Assembly: GCF_002736205.1 (NCBI RefSeq)
Contig: NZ_CP024091.1
Location: forward strand, 3,655,555-3,719,554
Direction: 5' to 3'
DNA: 64,000 nucleotides
DNA from: Pedobacter ginsengisoli
GTDB lineage: Bacteria > Bacteroidota > Bacteroidia > Sphingobacteriales > Sphingobacteriaceae
Shown here: positions 45,161 to 53,416 of the stretch, piece by piece
Numbering within the stretch: the first letter of the stretch is position 1
How the letters are laid out: every line of letters starts with the position of its first letter
Notes under the pieces: model-generated
Database searches by the model: none
Told to the model about the DNA's origin: nothing
What the model saw: only the letters and a program-made list of their open reading frames with translations
Translations under genes and position numbers: made by a program

Positions 45161-45826
45161 ATGAAACAAAATTTTTATTTCCGTCTTCTTTTTATTCTAC
45201 TTGTAAGTTTATCTGTTAATTCATACGCTCAGTCTGGCAAGCCCTTTTGGAACGATATTCAAAAATTTAAACACAAAGACAGCTTATCAATGCCTCCCAA
45301 AAAAAAGGTAGTATTTGTAGGGAGTTCATCATTTACAAGATGGAATGATCTTGAAACTGTTTATAAAGATTATCATGCTATTAATCGTGGTTTTGGCGGG
45401 TCAACATTGCAACAGGCAAATGACTACATTAATGAGCTTGTGTTTGCCTATAAGCCTAAGCAGGTAGTGATTTATAGTGGCGAAAATGATATTGCCGAAG
45501 GCACCAGTGCCGATGAAACTTTTAGCCGGTTTACCACCTTTTTTAACAACATCCGTAAAGGTTTGCCAAAAGCAAATATCCTGTACATTTCAATGAAGCT
45601 AAGCCCATCAAGAATGAAGTTTGCAGACAATGTGAACAAAGCAAACACCATGATAAAAGAATACATCAGTAAGCAAAAGAATGCAAGGTTCATTGATGTA
45701 AATTCCAAAATGCTGGATGCTAATGGTGAGCCAAGACCCGACTTATTTGTAGAAGATATGCTGCACATGAAACCGGCCGGATATGACATCTGGATAAAGG
45801 AAATAACACCCTACTTAAAAAAATAA
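45161..45826 (+). CDS. SGNH/GDSL-family esterase, secreted
   Basis: 221 aa with a Sec signal (to SYAQ). The four SGNH blocks are visible: the Ser in VFVGSSSFTRW (block I, Ser56), Gly in NRGFGGSTLQQ (II), Asn in YSGENDIAEG (III, GxND-like) and Asp-x2-His in EDMLHMKPAGYD (V). Likely removes an acyl group, such as acetyl, from a glycan in the periplasm. It sits 12 bases after the GH43-like gene and 9 bases before the GH3 gene. Confidence 0.86.
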   Translation: MKQNFYFRLLFILLVSLSVNSYAQSGKPFWNDIQKFKHKDSLSMPPKKKVVFVGSSSFTRWNDLETVYKDYHAINRGFGGSTLQQANDYINELVFAYKPKQVVIYSGENDIAEGTSADETFSRFTTFFNNIRKGLPKANILYISMKLSPSRMKFADNVNKANTMIKEYISKQKNARFIDVNSKMLDANGEPRPDLFVEDMLHMKPAGYDIWIKEITPYLKK

Positions 45827-45835
45827 CACATTAAA

Positions 45836-48133
45836 ATGAAAATATCTCACTTACTATTATTGTTTACATTTTTCTGCAGCAGTGCCACTTTTGCACAGCA
45901 GAAAAAAAAAGTTCCCGCAGCTGATCAAAAAATGAATGCTTTTATCAGCAATCTGCTATCTAAGATGACTTTAGATGAAAAGATTGGGCAACTTAATTTA
46001 CTAACCGGTGGCGAAGCGACCACAGGATCAGTAGTAAGTACGGATGTTGAAAGTAAAATAAAAAATGGACAGGTAGGTGGTATGTTCAGTTTTACCACAC
46101 CTCAAAAAATCCGTAAGGCACAAGAGATTGCTGTAAATGAAAGCAGACTTAAAATACCTATCATTTTTGGTCAGGATGTGATTCATGGATATAAAACTAC
46201 CTTCCCCATTCCATTGGCTTTATCCTGCACCTGGGATATGTCTCTTATACAAAAAACTGCTCGCATTGCTGCGGTTGAGGCTACTGCCGATGGGCTTAAC
46301 TGGACCTTCTCTCCTATGGTTGATATTTCAAGAGATCCGCGCTGGGGAAGAATCTCTGAAGGATCTGGAGAGGATACTTATCTGGGCAGCCAAATTGCCA
46401 AAGCAATGATTAAGGGCTATCAGGGCGATGATCTTTCTAAATACAATACTATGATGGCTTGTGTTAAGCACTTTGCCTTATATGGTGCTGCTGAGGCCGG
46501 AAGGGACTACAATACTACAGACATGAGTTTGGATAGGATGTACAATGAATACCTGCCTCCTTATAAAGCTGCTGTTGATGCTGGTGCTGGAAGTGTAATG
46601 ACCTCATTTAATGATATAAATGGTGTGCCGGCTACTGCCAATAAATGGTTAATGACTGATCTGTTACGTAAACAATGGGGTTTTAAAGGTTTCGTAGTTA
46701 CTGATTATACAGCCATAAATGAATTGATAGATCATGGCTTAGGCGATTTACAAGCAGTATCGGCCTTATCGTTAAATGCCGGTGTTGACATGGATATGGT
46801 TGGTGAAGGGTTTTTAACTACACTAAAAAAATCAGTACAACAAGGTAAAGTTAAAACCCAGCAAATTGATAACGCATGCCGCCTTGTGTTAGAGGCCAAA
46901 TATAAACTTGGATTGTTTGAAGATCCGTATCGTTATTGCAATGAAGAACGTGCAAAATCTGAAATACTTAAACCTGAACATTTACAATTTGCACGTGAAG
47001 CGGCAACGCAATCGTTCGTATTGTTAAAAAATGATAAACAGACATTACCTCTTAAAAAAACAGGTACAGTTGCATTAATTGGCCCGTTAGCTAACACGGG
47101 TCCTAATATGCCAGGAACATGGAGTGTAAACAGCGATTTAGGAAATACCGCTTCCCTTTTAGAAGGAATGAAAGCTACATTAGGATCGGATGTTAAAATT
47201 CTACATAGCTTGGGCTCCAATTTATTGGCCAATGAAGAGTATCAAAAAAGAGCTACAATGTTCGGCCGCGATATTCCAAGAGACAACCGTCCGGAACAAC
47301 AGGTGATCAAAGAAGCCGTAGATGTTGCAAAACAAGCCGATGTGGTTATTGCTGCTTTAGGAGAAAGTTCAGAAATGAGTGGCGAGAGTTCAAGTCGTAC
47401 GGATCTGAAAATTCCGGCAGTTCAAAAACGCTTATTACAGGCCTTACTTAAAACTGGTAAGCCGGTGGTTTTAGTTTTGTTTAGTGGGCGCCCACTGGTT
47501 TTAAACTGGGAAAATGAGAATGTACCGGCAATACTTAATGTTTGGTTTGGTGGTACTGAAGCTGCTAAGGCTATTACTGATGTTGTGTTTGGCGATGTAA
47601 ACCCTTCCGGAAAATTGACAGCCACTTTCCCACAAAACGTTGGTCAGATTCCGCTGTATTACAGTCATAAAAATACAGGTCGTCCATTAGAAGATGGTAA
47701 ATGGTTTTCTAAATTCCGTTCTAATTACATTGATGTAAGTAATGAGCCTTTGTATCCCTTTGGATATGGACTAAGCTATACCACATTTGATTATAGCGAT
47801 GTAAAACTTGACAAAAATAAATTTAAGGCCGGTGAAGTTATCAATGCAAGTGTTATTGTTAAGAATACCGGAACACGAGAAGGAAAAGAAGTAGTTCAGC
47901 TTTACATAAGAGATTTAGTAGGCAGCTCTACCCGGCCGGTTAAAGAGTTAAAACACTTTGAAAAGATTAATTTAAAACCAGGAGAAAGCAAAACTGTTAA
48001 TTTCAAGATTACTGTTGATGATTTAAAATTCTATAATTCAAACCTGAAATATGTAGCAGAGCCTGGAGATTTTAAAGTATTCATTGGTACAAATTCAAGA
48101 GACGTTAAGACTAATCAGTTTACATTGTTATAG
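45836..48133 (+). CDS. bglX: GH3 beta-glucosidase, BglX-type
   Basis: 765 aa periplasmic exo-enzyme that removes glucose from beta-linked oligosaccharides. A signal peptide (to FAQ), an N-terminal TIM barrel with SPMVDISRDPRWGRISEG and CVKHFALYGA, the nucleophile Asp290 in GFVVTDYTAI, the alpha/beta-sandwich domain with GESSEMSGESSSR (general acid region), and a C-terminal FN3-like domain. The nucleophile context is TDY rather than the common SDW. Some Bacteroidota GH3 enzymes act on beta-1,2-glucooligosaccharides, which would finish GH144 products. A long hairpin follows. Confidence 0.93.
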   Translation: MKISHLLLLFTFFCSSATFAQQKKKVPAADQKMNAFISNLLSKMTLDEKIGQLNLLTGGEATTGSVVSTDVESKIKNGQVGGMFSFTTPQKIRKAQEIAVNESRLKIPIIFGQDVIHGYKTTFPIPLALSCTWDMSLIQKTARIAAVEATADGLNWTFSPMVDISRDPRWGRISEGSGEDTYLGSQIAKAMIKGYQGDDLSKYNTMMACVKHFALYGAAEAGRDYNTTDMSLDRMYNEYLPPYKAAVDAGAGSVMTSFNDINGVPATANKWLMTDLLRKQWGFKGFVVTDYTAINELIDHGLGDLQAVSALSLNAGVDMDMVGEGFLTTLKKSVQQGKVKTQQIDNACRLVLEAKYKLGLFEDPYRYCNEERAKSEILKPEHLQFAREAATQSFVLLKNDKQTLPLKKTGTVALIGPLANTGPNMPGTWSVNSDLGNTASLLEGMKATLGSDVKILHSLGSNLLANEEYQKRATMFGRDIPRDNRPEQQVIKEAVDVAKQADVVIAALGESSEMSGESSSRTDLKIPAVQKRLLQALLKTGKPVVLVLFSGRPLVLNWENENVPAILNVWFGGTEAAKAITDVVFGDVNPSGKLTATFPQNVGQIPLYYSHKNTGRPLEDGKWFSKFRSNYIDVSNEPLYPFGYGLSYTTFDYSDVKLDKNKFKAGEVINASVIVKNTGTREGKEVVQLYIRDLVGSSTRPVKELKHFEKINLKPGESKTVNFKITVDDLKFYNSNLKYVAEPGDFKVFIGTNSRDVKTNQFTLL

Positions 48134-48159
48134 GATATTAAGTTAATCAACCATCCAGT

Positions 48160-48208
48160 AACCAGAAGGTCATCATGAAATAAATTCATGATGACCTTCT
48201 GGTTTTAA
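48160..48208 (+). terminator. Long hairpin terminator after bglX
   Basis: A perfect 20-bp stem (arms 48160-48179 and 48185-48204) with a 5-nt loop, followed by only four Ts. Unusually long for a terminator; probably separates bglX from the esterase gene. Confidence 0.7.
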
Positions 48209-48238
48209 AAAGATTACAATTTTGTTTATTTTAGTAAG

Positions 48239-49021
48239 ATGAACAGGATTAAATTAACCGCTTTGACGATCTTGCTGTTTGGATTAAATAGCAATGCTCA
48301 GGACTTTAAGAAATATGATTCAGGGAATTTTATTGAAGGAAAAGACAGCATTTATTATAGAATTCTGTTTCCTGAAAACTTTGATCCAACTCAAAAATAT
48401 CCAATACTTTTTTTCTTACATGGAAGTGGAGAAAGAGGAAGCGACAATGAGAAGCAACTTACTCATGGTGGCAAGTTATTTTTGAAAGACAGTGTTCGTA
48501 AAAAATTCCCTGCAATAATAGTGTTCCCGCAATGCAGTGAAGATAGCTTCTGGGCAAATGTTGAGTTCAAGACAAATCAAGAAGGGCAGCGAGAATTTAA
48601 TTTCCAAACTGGCGGCAAACCCACAAAATCTATGCATGCTTTGATAGGTATGATTGATAACTTTTTAGACAAACCTTTCGTGGATAAGAAAAAAGTTTAC
48701 ATAGGTGGTTTATCCATGGGAGGAATGGGCACTTATGAACTGTTGAGACGTAAACGTAAAACATTTGCTGCTGCTTTTGCTATCTGTGGGGGCGATAACA
48801 TTGCTAATGTTCAAAAATATAAAAAGGTTCCGCTATGGATTTTTCATGGAGAGAAAGATGATGTAGTGCCTGTGGTACTTTCTACATCTATAGCTGATCA
48901 ACTAAAAATATTGGATAAAACTCCAAAAATAACACTTTATCCCGAAGCCAATCACAACAGTTGGGACTCTGCCTTTGCAGAGCCGGAACTGTTGCCATGG
49001 CTATTTTCTAATCAGAAATAA
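48239..49021 (+). CDS. Secreted alpha/beta-hydrolase (esterase, PHB-depolymerase-like)
   Basis: 260 aa with a Sec signal (MNRIKLTALTILLFGLNSNA). The oxyanion FFLHGSGERG is at about 58-67. The nucleophile is Ser159 in GGLSMGGMG, the acid Asp207 or Asp208 in FHGEKDDVVP and the histidine His239 in PEANHNSWD. This layout matches carbohydrate esterases and feruloyl-esterase-like hydrolases. It lies 105 bases after bglX, beyond a hairpin, so it may have its own promoter. A deacylating role in the same locus is inference. Confidence 0.85.
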   Translation: MNRIKLTALTILLFGLNSNAQDFKKYDSGNFIEGKDSIYYRILFPENFDPTQKYPILFFLHGSGERGSDNEKQLTHGGKLFLKDSVRKKFPAIIVFPQCSEDSFWANVEFKTNQEGQREFNFQTGGKPTKSMHALIGMIDNFLDKPFVDKKKVYIGGLSMGGMGTYELLRRKRKTFAAAFAICGGDNIANVQKYKKVPLWIFHGEKDDVVPVVLSTSIADQLKILDKTPKITLYPEANHNSWDSAFAEPELLPWLFSNQK

Positions 49022-49028
49022 TGGATTC

Positions 49029-49058
49029 TAATATGGCAGAATTTATTCTGCCATATTA
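49029..49058. terminator. Hairpin between convergent genes
   Basis: A perfect 14-bp inverted repeat (arms 49029-49042 and 49045-49058) overlaps the 3' end and stop codon of the YebC-family gene. It has no strong T-run on either side. Confidence 0.5.
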
Positions 49059-49768
49059 TGATAAACAGCCTGAACATCATCGTCCTCTTCCAGTTTATCT
49101 ATAAGTTTAAATACATCTGCAGCTTGTTCTTCAGTTACTGTAGTAGTAGAAAGTGAAATACGTTCTAATTTGGCACTTTTCATTTCAAGCCCCTGATCTT
49201 CGAGCGCTTTTTGCATTTTACCGAAATCTTCGAAGGCAGTTTGAACTACTGCAATGTCATTTCCTTCTTCATCAGCCTCAAGATATAGTTCTTCCAATCC
49301 TGAATCGATCAATTCAAACTCCAGTTCTTCAAGGTCCTTCTCTCCCGGTAAGAACCTGAATATCGACTTGCGGTTAAATATAAAATCAAGAGAACCCGTT
49401 TTACCTAAAGTACCACCTGTTTTATTGAAATAGCTACGTACGTTAGCTACGGTTCTGTTTGTATTGTCTGTAGCGGTTTCTATTAGAACGGCAACTCCAT
49501 GCTGTGCATATCCTTCATAAACATACTCTTCGTATCCATTTTCATCTTTATTTGAAGCACGTTTAATAGCCGCATCAACTCTATCCTTAGGCATGTTTAC
49601 TGCCTTAGCATTTTGTATAGCTGTACGTAAACGAGAGTTAGTATCAGGACTTGCTCCGCCATCTTTAACGGCCATTACAATCTCTTTACCAATCCTGGTA
49701 AATTGTACGGCCATTTTGGCCCAACGTTTAAATTTTCTTTCTTTTCTGAACTCAAATGCTCTTCCCAT
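49043..49768 (-). CDS. YebC/PmpR-family DNA-binding or ribosome-associated protein
   Basis: 241 aa. The start MGRAFEFRKERKFKRWAKMA is typical for the Bacteroidota branch. The family core follows: PDTNSRLRTAIQNAKAVNMP, then KDRVDAAIKRAS, and the YEGYAQHGVAVLIE strand. The C-terminal half is very acidic (KLEEDDDVQAVYHN). YebC proteins are called transcriptional regulators, and more recent work links some to translation of proline-rich stretches; which applies here is unknown. Monocistronic. Confidence 0.92.
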   Translation of the reverse strand: MGRAFEFRKERKFKRWAKMAVQFTRIGKEIVMAVKDGGASPDTNSRLRTAIQNAKAVNMPKDRVDAAIKRASNKDENGYEEYVYEGYAQHGVAVLIETATDNTNRTVANVRSYFNKTGGTLGKTGSLDFIFNRKSIFRFLPGEKDLEELEFELIDSGLEELYLEADEEGNDIAVVQTAFEDFGKMQKALEDQGLEMKSAKLERISLSTTTVTEEQAADVFKLIDKLEEDDDVQAVYHNMAE

Positions 49769-49819
49769 TTTATTCTATTTGGTGGTTATTTTAGTAGTTA
49801 GTATTTAAAATCTAAATAC

Positions 49820-50764
49820 TCATTTTTTTAAATTTTTAATCATATCAATTGTAAGCTTTGATAGGTCATATTCAGGTTTCCATGCCCATTCATCTATGGC
49901 AAAGCTATCGTCAATTGACCTCGGCCAGCTATCCGCAATGTTTTGTCGCGGATCATTTTCGGTGTAAGTTAATGTAAATTCCGGAATATGCTTTCTGATC
50001 TCGGCTGCCAAAATCTCAGGGGTAAAACTTACTCCGGCAAAATTATAGCTGGAGCGGATAGTAATTTTTGAGGCGTCAGCATCCATTAGCTCTATTGTTC
50101 CCCGTATAGCATCATCCATATACATCATCGGCAATTCCGTTGCTGCATTTAAAAACGAGGCATAAGTTCCCTTTTTTAAGGCATCGTGAAAAATATGAAT
50201 CGCATAATCAGTAGTTCCACCCCCTGGTGCAGCCTTCCAGCTTATCAGGCCCGGGTAGCGTATGCTTCGTACATCTAAATTATATTTTTGATGGTAGTAT
50301 TCGCACCAGCGTTCTCCGGCGAGTTTACTAATTCCATAAACAGTATTCGGATCCATCACACAATATTGAGGAGTATTATCCTTCGGAGAGTTTGGCCCGA
50401 ACACGGCAATAGAACTTGGCCAGTAAACTTTTGCAGTTTGATAGGTTATTGCCAGATCTAAAATATTAAGCAAGCCATTCATGTTAAGGTCCCAGGCAAG
50501 TTTAGGATTTTGCTCTCCTGTTGCCGATAAAAGTGCTGCCAGTAAATACACCTGTGTTGGTTTATACTTCTGAAAAATACTATTTAAAGTATCCTTTTCC
50601 AATACGTTTACAAATTCAAAAGGCCCGGAGTTTTTAATGTCATAATCAGGTCGGCGGATGTCGCATGCAACGACATTTAACTCCCCATATACTTTTCGTA
50701 AAGCTGTTACCAGTTCTGTGCCTATCTGGCCATTAGAACCTAATACTACTATTTTCTCAACCAT
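49820..50764 (-). CDS. L-threonine 3-dehydrogenase, SDR (epimerase-like) type
   Basis: 314 aa from MVEKIVVLGS; a TTG seven codons upstream is not preferred. It oxidises L-threonine to 2-amino-3-ketobutyrate with NAD. The Rossmann motif is VLGSNGQIGTE, the catalytic residues lie in SSIAVFGP and YGISKLAGE (Tyr-x3-Lys), and YPGLISWKAAPGGGTTDYA marks the short-chain threonine dehydrogenases rather than sugar epimerases. It is unrelated to the zinc enzyme Tdh. The next enzyme, Kbl, is encoded at 24188-25375. Divergent from the 3-keto-sugar operon, with an 8+8 inverted repeat in its upstream region. Confidence 0.88.
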   Translation of the reverse strand: MVEKIVVLGSNGQIGTELVTALRKVYGELNVVACDIRRPDYDIKNSGPFEFVNVLEKDTLNSIFQKYKPTQVYLLAALLSATGEQNPKLAWDLNMNGLLNILDLAITYQTAKVYWPSSIAVFGPNSPKDNTPQYCVMDPNTVYGISKLAGERWCEYYHQKYNLDVRSIRYPGLISWKAAPGGGTTDYAIHIFHDALKKGTYASFLNAATELPMMYMDDAIRGTIELMDADASKITIRSSYNFAGVSFTPEILAAEIRKHIPEFTLTYTENDPRQNIADSWPRSIDDSFAIDEWAWKPEYDLSKLTIDMIKNLKK

Positions 50765-50812
50765 AACTGCTTTGGATTTTGACAAAAATAAATAAATGAA
50801 CGAACCTATTCA

Positions 50813-50838
50813 AAAATGTTTATTACAACGAACATTTT
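50813..50838. promoter_or_regulatory. Operator-like inverted repeat upstream of threonine dehydrogenase
   Basis: AAAATGTT (50813-50820) and AACATTTT (50831-50838) form a perfect 8-bp inverted repeat with a 10-bp spacer, about one helical turn and a half between centres. It begins 48 bases upstream of the threonine dehydrogenase start, in a 267-base divergent gap. The cognate regulator is unknown. Confidence 0.45.
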
Positions 50839-51031
50839 ACGTGGCAAAAAGCAATATCTCGGATACTCAATGAGATGGATTTTCGTTAATTTTCCTAGTA
50901 CCCTTTAATAAGTAACAAAAACATTATATATTTACTTTAATTGTGTATTTAGAACACTAACTGTTTATTTTTTCTTAATATTACAAAACAAAACACACTT
51001 AGAATACACCAAAACACCTAAACCGCCAAAT

Positions 51032-51694
51032 ATGGACAGACGAGAAGCAGTGAGGAATATGGCCTTCCTAATGGGAGGAGCTTTATCTGCAACTACGATA
51101 GGAGTATTTCTTGACAGTTGTAACTCACCATCTACAAAAACCAGTGGTAACTTATTTGATGATAACCAGCTTAAGCTGATCACCGAAGTTGCTGACATCA
51201 TTATCCCTACAACCAGTTCGCCAGGTGCAAAGGCGGCCGGAGTAGGTCCATTTATTGCCTTAATGGTAAAAGACTGCTATCCTGAAGATGCTCAAAAGGC
51301 ATTTGTAAAAGGACTGGATGCTCTTGAAGGCCAATCTAAAGACGAATTTAAAAAATCTTTCCTTGAAATTTCTCCTGAACAGCGTACGCAGCTGCTTAGC
51401 AAATTAAGAGAAGAGACCATTACTGCTACCAAAGCTGAACAGGAAGCGCTTGATAAACAAAACAGTGATCCTGATAAGGCAAAATCTCAAACCGAAAATG
51501 CTGGTTTCGCATCGATCCTACCAAAGGACAAGCCGAAAACAGAACCACGTTTCTTCTCTATCATCAGAGACTTAACCTTACTGGGTTATTTCACTTCTGA
51601 AATTGGAGCAACTAAAGCAATGGCTTACGTTGATATCCCTGGCCGCTATGATGGCTGCGTGGATTTAAAACCTGGCCAAAAAGTTTGGGCATAA
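51032..51694 (+). CDS. Gluconate 2-dehydrogenase subunit 3-family protein (small subunit of a sugar dehydrogenase)
   Basis: 220 aa. The N-terminus has a twin-arginine signal (MDRREAVRNMAFLMGGALSA), followed by the subunit 3 domain (about 45-215, with LKLITEVADIIIPTTSSPGA and VDLKPGQKVWA). In known sugar dehydrogenases of this type, this small subunit carries the Tat signal for the flavin subunit, which has none. It is the first gene of the ten-gene operon, 18 bases before the GMC gene, with a 267-base upstream region in which I find no clear TAnnTTTG promoter. Confidence 0.9.
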   Translation: MDRREAVRNMAFLMGGALSATTIGVFLDSCNSPSTKTSGNLFDDNQLKLITEVADIIIPTTSSPGAKAAGVGPFIALMVKDCYPEDAQKAFVKGLDALEGQSKDEFKKSFLEISPEQRTQLLSKLREETITATKAEQEALDKQNSDPDKAKSQTENAGFASILPKDKPKTEPRFFSIIRDLTLLGYFTSEIGATKAMAYVDIPGRYDGCVDLKPGQKVWA

Positions 51695-51712
51695 ACCTTA
51701 TATAGCATTAAA

Positions 51713-53416
51713 ATGAGCAATTTAAATACGAAAGCGACAGCTAACAATACATATGATGCAATTGTTGTAGGATCTGGAATTAGTGGTGGCTGGGCAGCAA
51801 AGGAATTAACAGAAAAAGGCTTAAAAGTTTTATTACTTGAAAGAGGAAGAAACATTGAGCACGTAAAAGATTATACTACCGCGACAAAAAAGCCATGGGA
51901 ATTTGAGCATCGCGGAAGAATAACAGAAGCACAAAAAGAAGCGCACCCGGTACAAAAGAGAGATTATCCATACTCAGAATTTAACGAGAGCTATTGGGTA
52001 AATGACCATGATTGTCCGTATACAGAAATTAAACGTTTTGATTGGTACCGTGGATTCCACGTAGGTGGAAAATCATTGATGTGGGGCAGACAGAGCTACC
52101 GTTTCAGTGATCTTAACTTTGAAGACAACCTTAAAGATGGGCATGGCGTAGACTGGCCAATCAGATATAAAGACCTTGCACCATGGTATGATTATGTAGA
52201 GAAATTTGCAGGTATCAGTGGACAAGTAGAAGGATGGCCAGCATTGCCTGACGGACATTTCTTACCTCCAATGGAGATGAACTGTGTTGAGAAGGATGTA
52301 AAAAAGCGCATTGAAGATAAGTGGAAAAAATCGAGGATCATGACCATTGGCCGTACAGCCAATTTAACTGTACCTCATGGCGGAAGGGGCTCTTGTCAAT
52401 ACCGCAACCTTTGTAGCAGGGGCTGTCCGTTCGGTGCTTATTTTAGTACCCAATCATCTACCCTGCCTGCTGCTATGGCGACAAACAACCTTACTTTACG
52501 TCCTTTTTCATTGGTAAACACCATCATCTATGACAAGGAAACCCAAAAGGCAAAAGGTGTTGTAGTAATCGATTCTGAAACAAAAGAAACTATAGAATAT
52601 TTTGCAAAGATCGTTTTTGTAAACGGATCTACTTTAGGTTCTACTTTCTTGTTGCTTAATTCTACATCTGCTGAATTCCCTGATGGATTAGGTAATGGCA
52701 GTGGTCAGTTAGGCCATAACCTGATGGATCACCACTTCCGTTGTGGTGCATCTGGAAGAGCAGAGGGTTTTGATGATAAATATACTTATGGCCGCCGCGC
52801 AAATGGAATCTACATCCCTAGATACAGAAACATGGGCAATGATAAACGCGACTATGTAAGAGGTTTTGGCTATCAAGGAGGTGCAAGCAGAGGTAACTGG
52901 CATGCTGATGTTGCTGAAATGGCATTTGGAGCCGAGTTTAAAGATCAAATGACCACTCCGGGTGCATGGAGTATGGGATTGGGAGGCTTTGGTGAATCTC
53001 TTCCATATTTCGAAAACCGCGTTTACATTGACAAAAGCAAGAAAGACAAGTGGGGTCAGCCGGTATTGGCTATTGATTGTGAGTTTAAAGATAACGAGCA
53101 GAAAATGCGCGTTGATATGATGAATGATGCTGCAGAAATGCTTGAGGCATCAGGAATTAAAGACGTTAAAACTTACGATAACGGATCTGCACCAGGTATG
53201 GCGATACATGAAATGGGAACTGCCCGTATGGGACATGACCCTAAAACTTCGGTATTAAATAAATGGAATCAGATGCATGAAGTAAAAAATGTTTTTGTAA
53301 CAGATGGATCTTGCATGACTTCAGCTGCATGCCAGAACCCATCATTAACATATATGGCTTTAACAGCAAGAGCTTGTGATTTTGCAGTTAGTGAATTAAA
53401 AAAAGGTAACATTTAA
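51713..53416 (+). CDS. GMC-family FAD sugar dehydrogenase, catalytic subunit
   Basis: 567 aa. The FAD motif is VVGSGISGGWAAKELTEKG (about 19-37). The active site has His499 in AIHEMGTARMG and Asn542 in CQNPSLT. A cysteine cluster Cys228-x5-Cys234-x3-Cys238 (GSCQYRNLCSRGCPFGAY) lies where FAD-dependent bacterial sugar dehydrogenases bind an Fe-S cluster. No own signal, so probably exported with the Tat-signalled small subunit. With the cytochrome c gene downstream this fits a glucoside or pyranoside 3-dehydrogenase; the position oxidised is inference from the DUF1080 neighbour. Confidence 0.9.
   Translation: MSNLNTKATANNTYDAIVVGSGISGGWAAKELTEKGLKVLLLERGRNIEHVKDYTTATKKPWEFEHRGRITEAQKEAHPVQKRDYPYSEFNESYWVNDHDCPYTEIKRFDWYRGFHVGGKSLMWGRQSYRFSDLNFEDNLKDGHGVDWPIRYKDLAPWYDYVEKFAGISGQVEGWPALPDGHFLPPMEMNCVEKDVKKRIEDKWKKSRIMTIGRTANLTVPHGGRGSCQYRNLCSRGCPFGAYFSTQSSTLPAAMATNNLTLRPFSLVNTIIYDKETQKAKGVVVIDSETKETIEYFAKIVFVNGSTLGSTFLLLNSTSAEFPDGLGNGSGQLGHNLMDHHFRCGASGRAEGFDDKYTYGRRANGIYIPRYRNMGNDKRDYVRGFGYQGGASRGNWHADVAEMAFGAEFKDQMTTPGAWSMGLGGFGESLPYFENRVYIDKSKKDKWGQPVLAIDCEFKDNEQKMRVDMMNDAAEMLEASGIKDVKTYDNGSAPGMAIHEMGTARMGHDPKTSVLNKWNQMHEVKNVFVTDGSCMTSAACQNPSLTYMALTARACDFAVSELKKGNI

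Noticed and set aside
49820..50764. UDP-glucose epimerase
   Set aside because: The YPGLIS...GGGTTDYA block is that of SDR threonine dehydrogenases.
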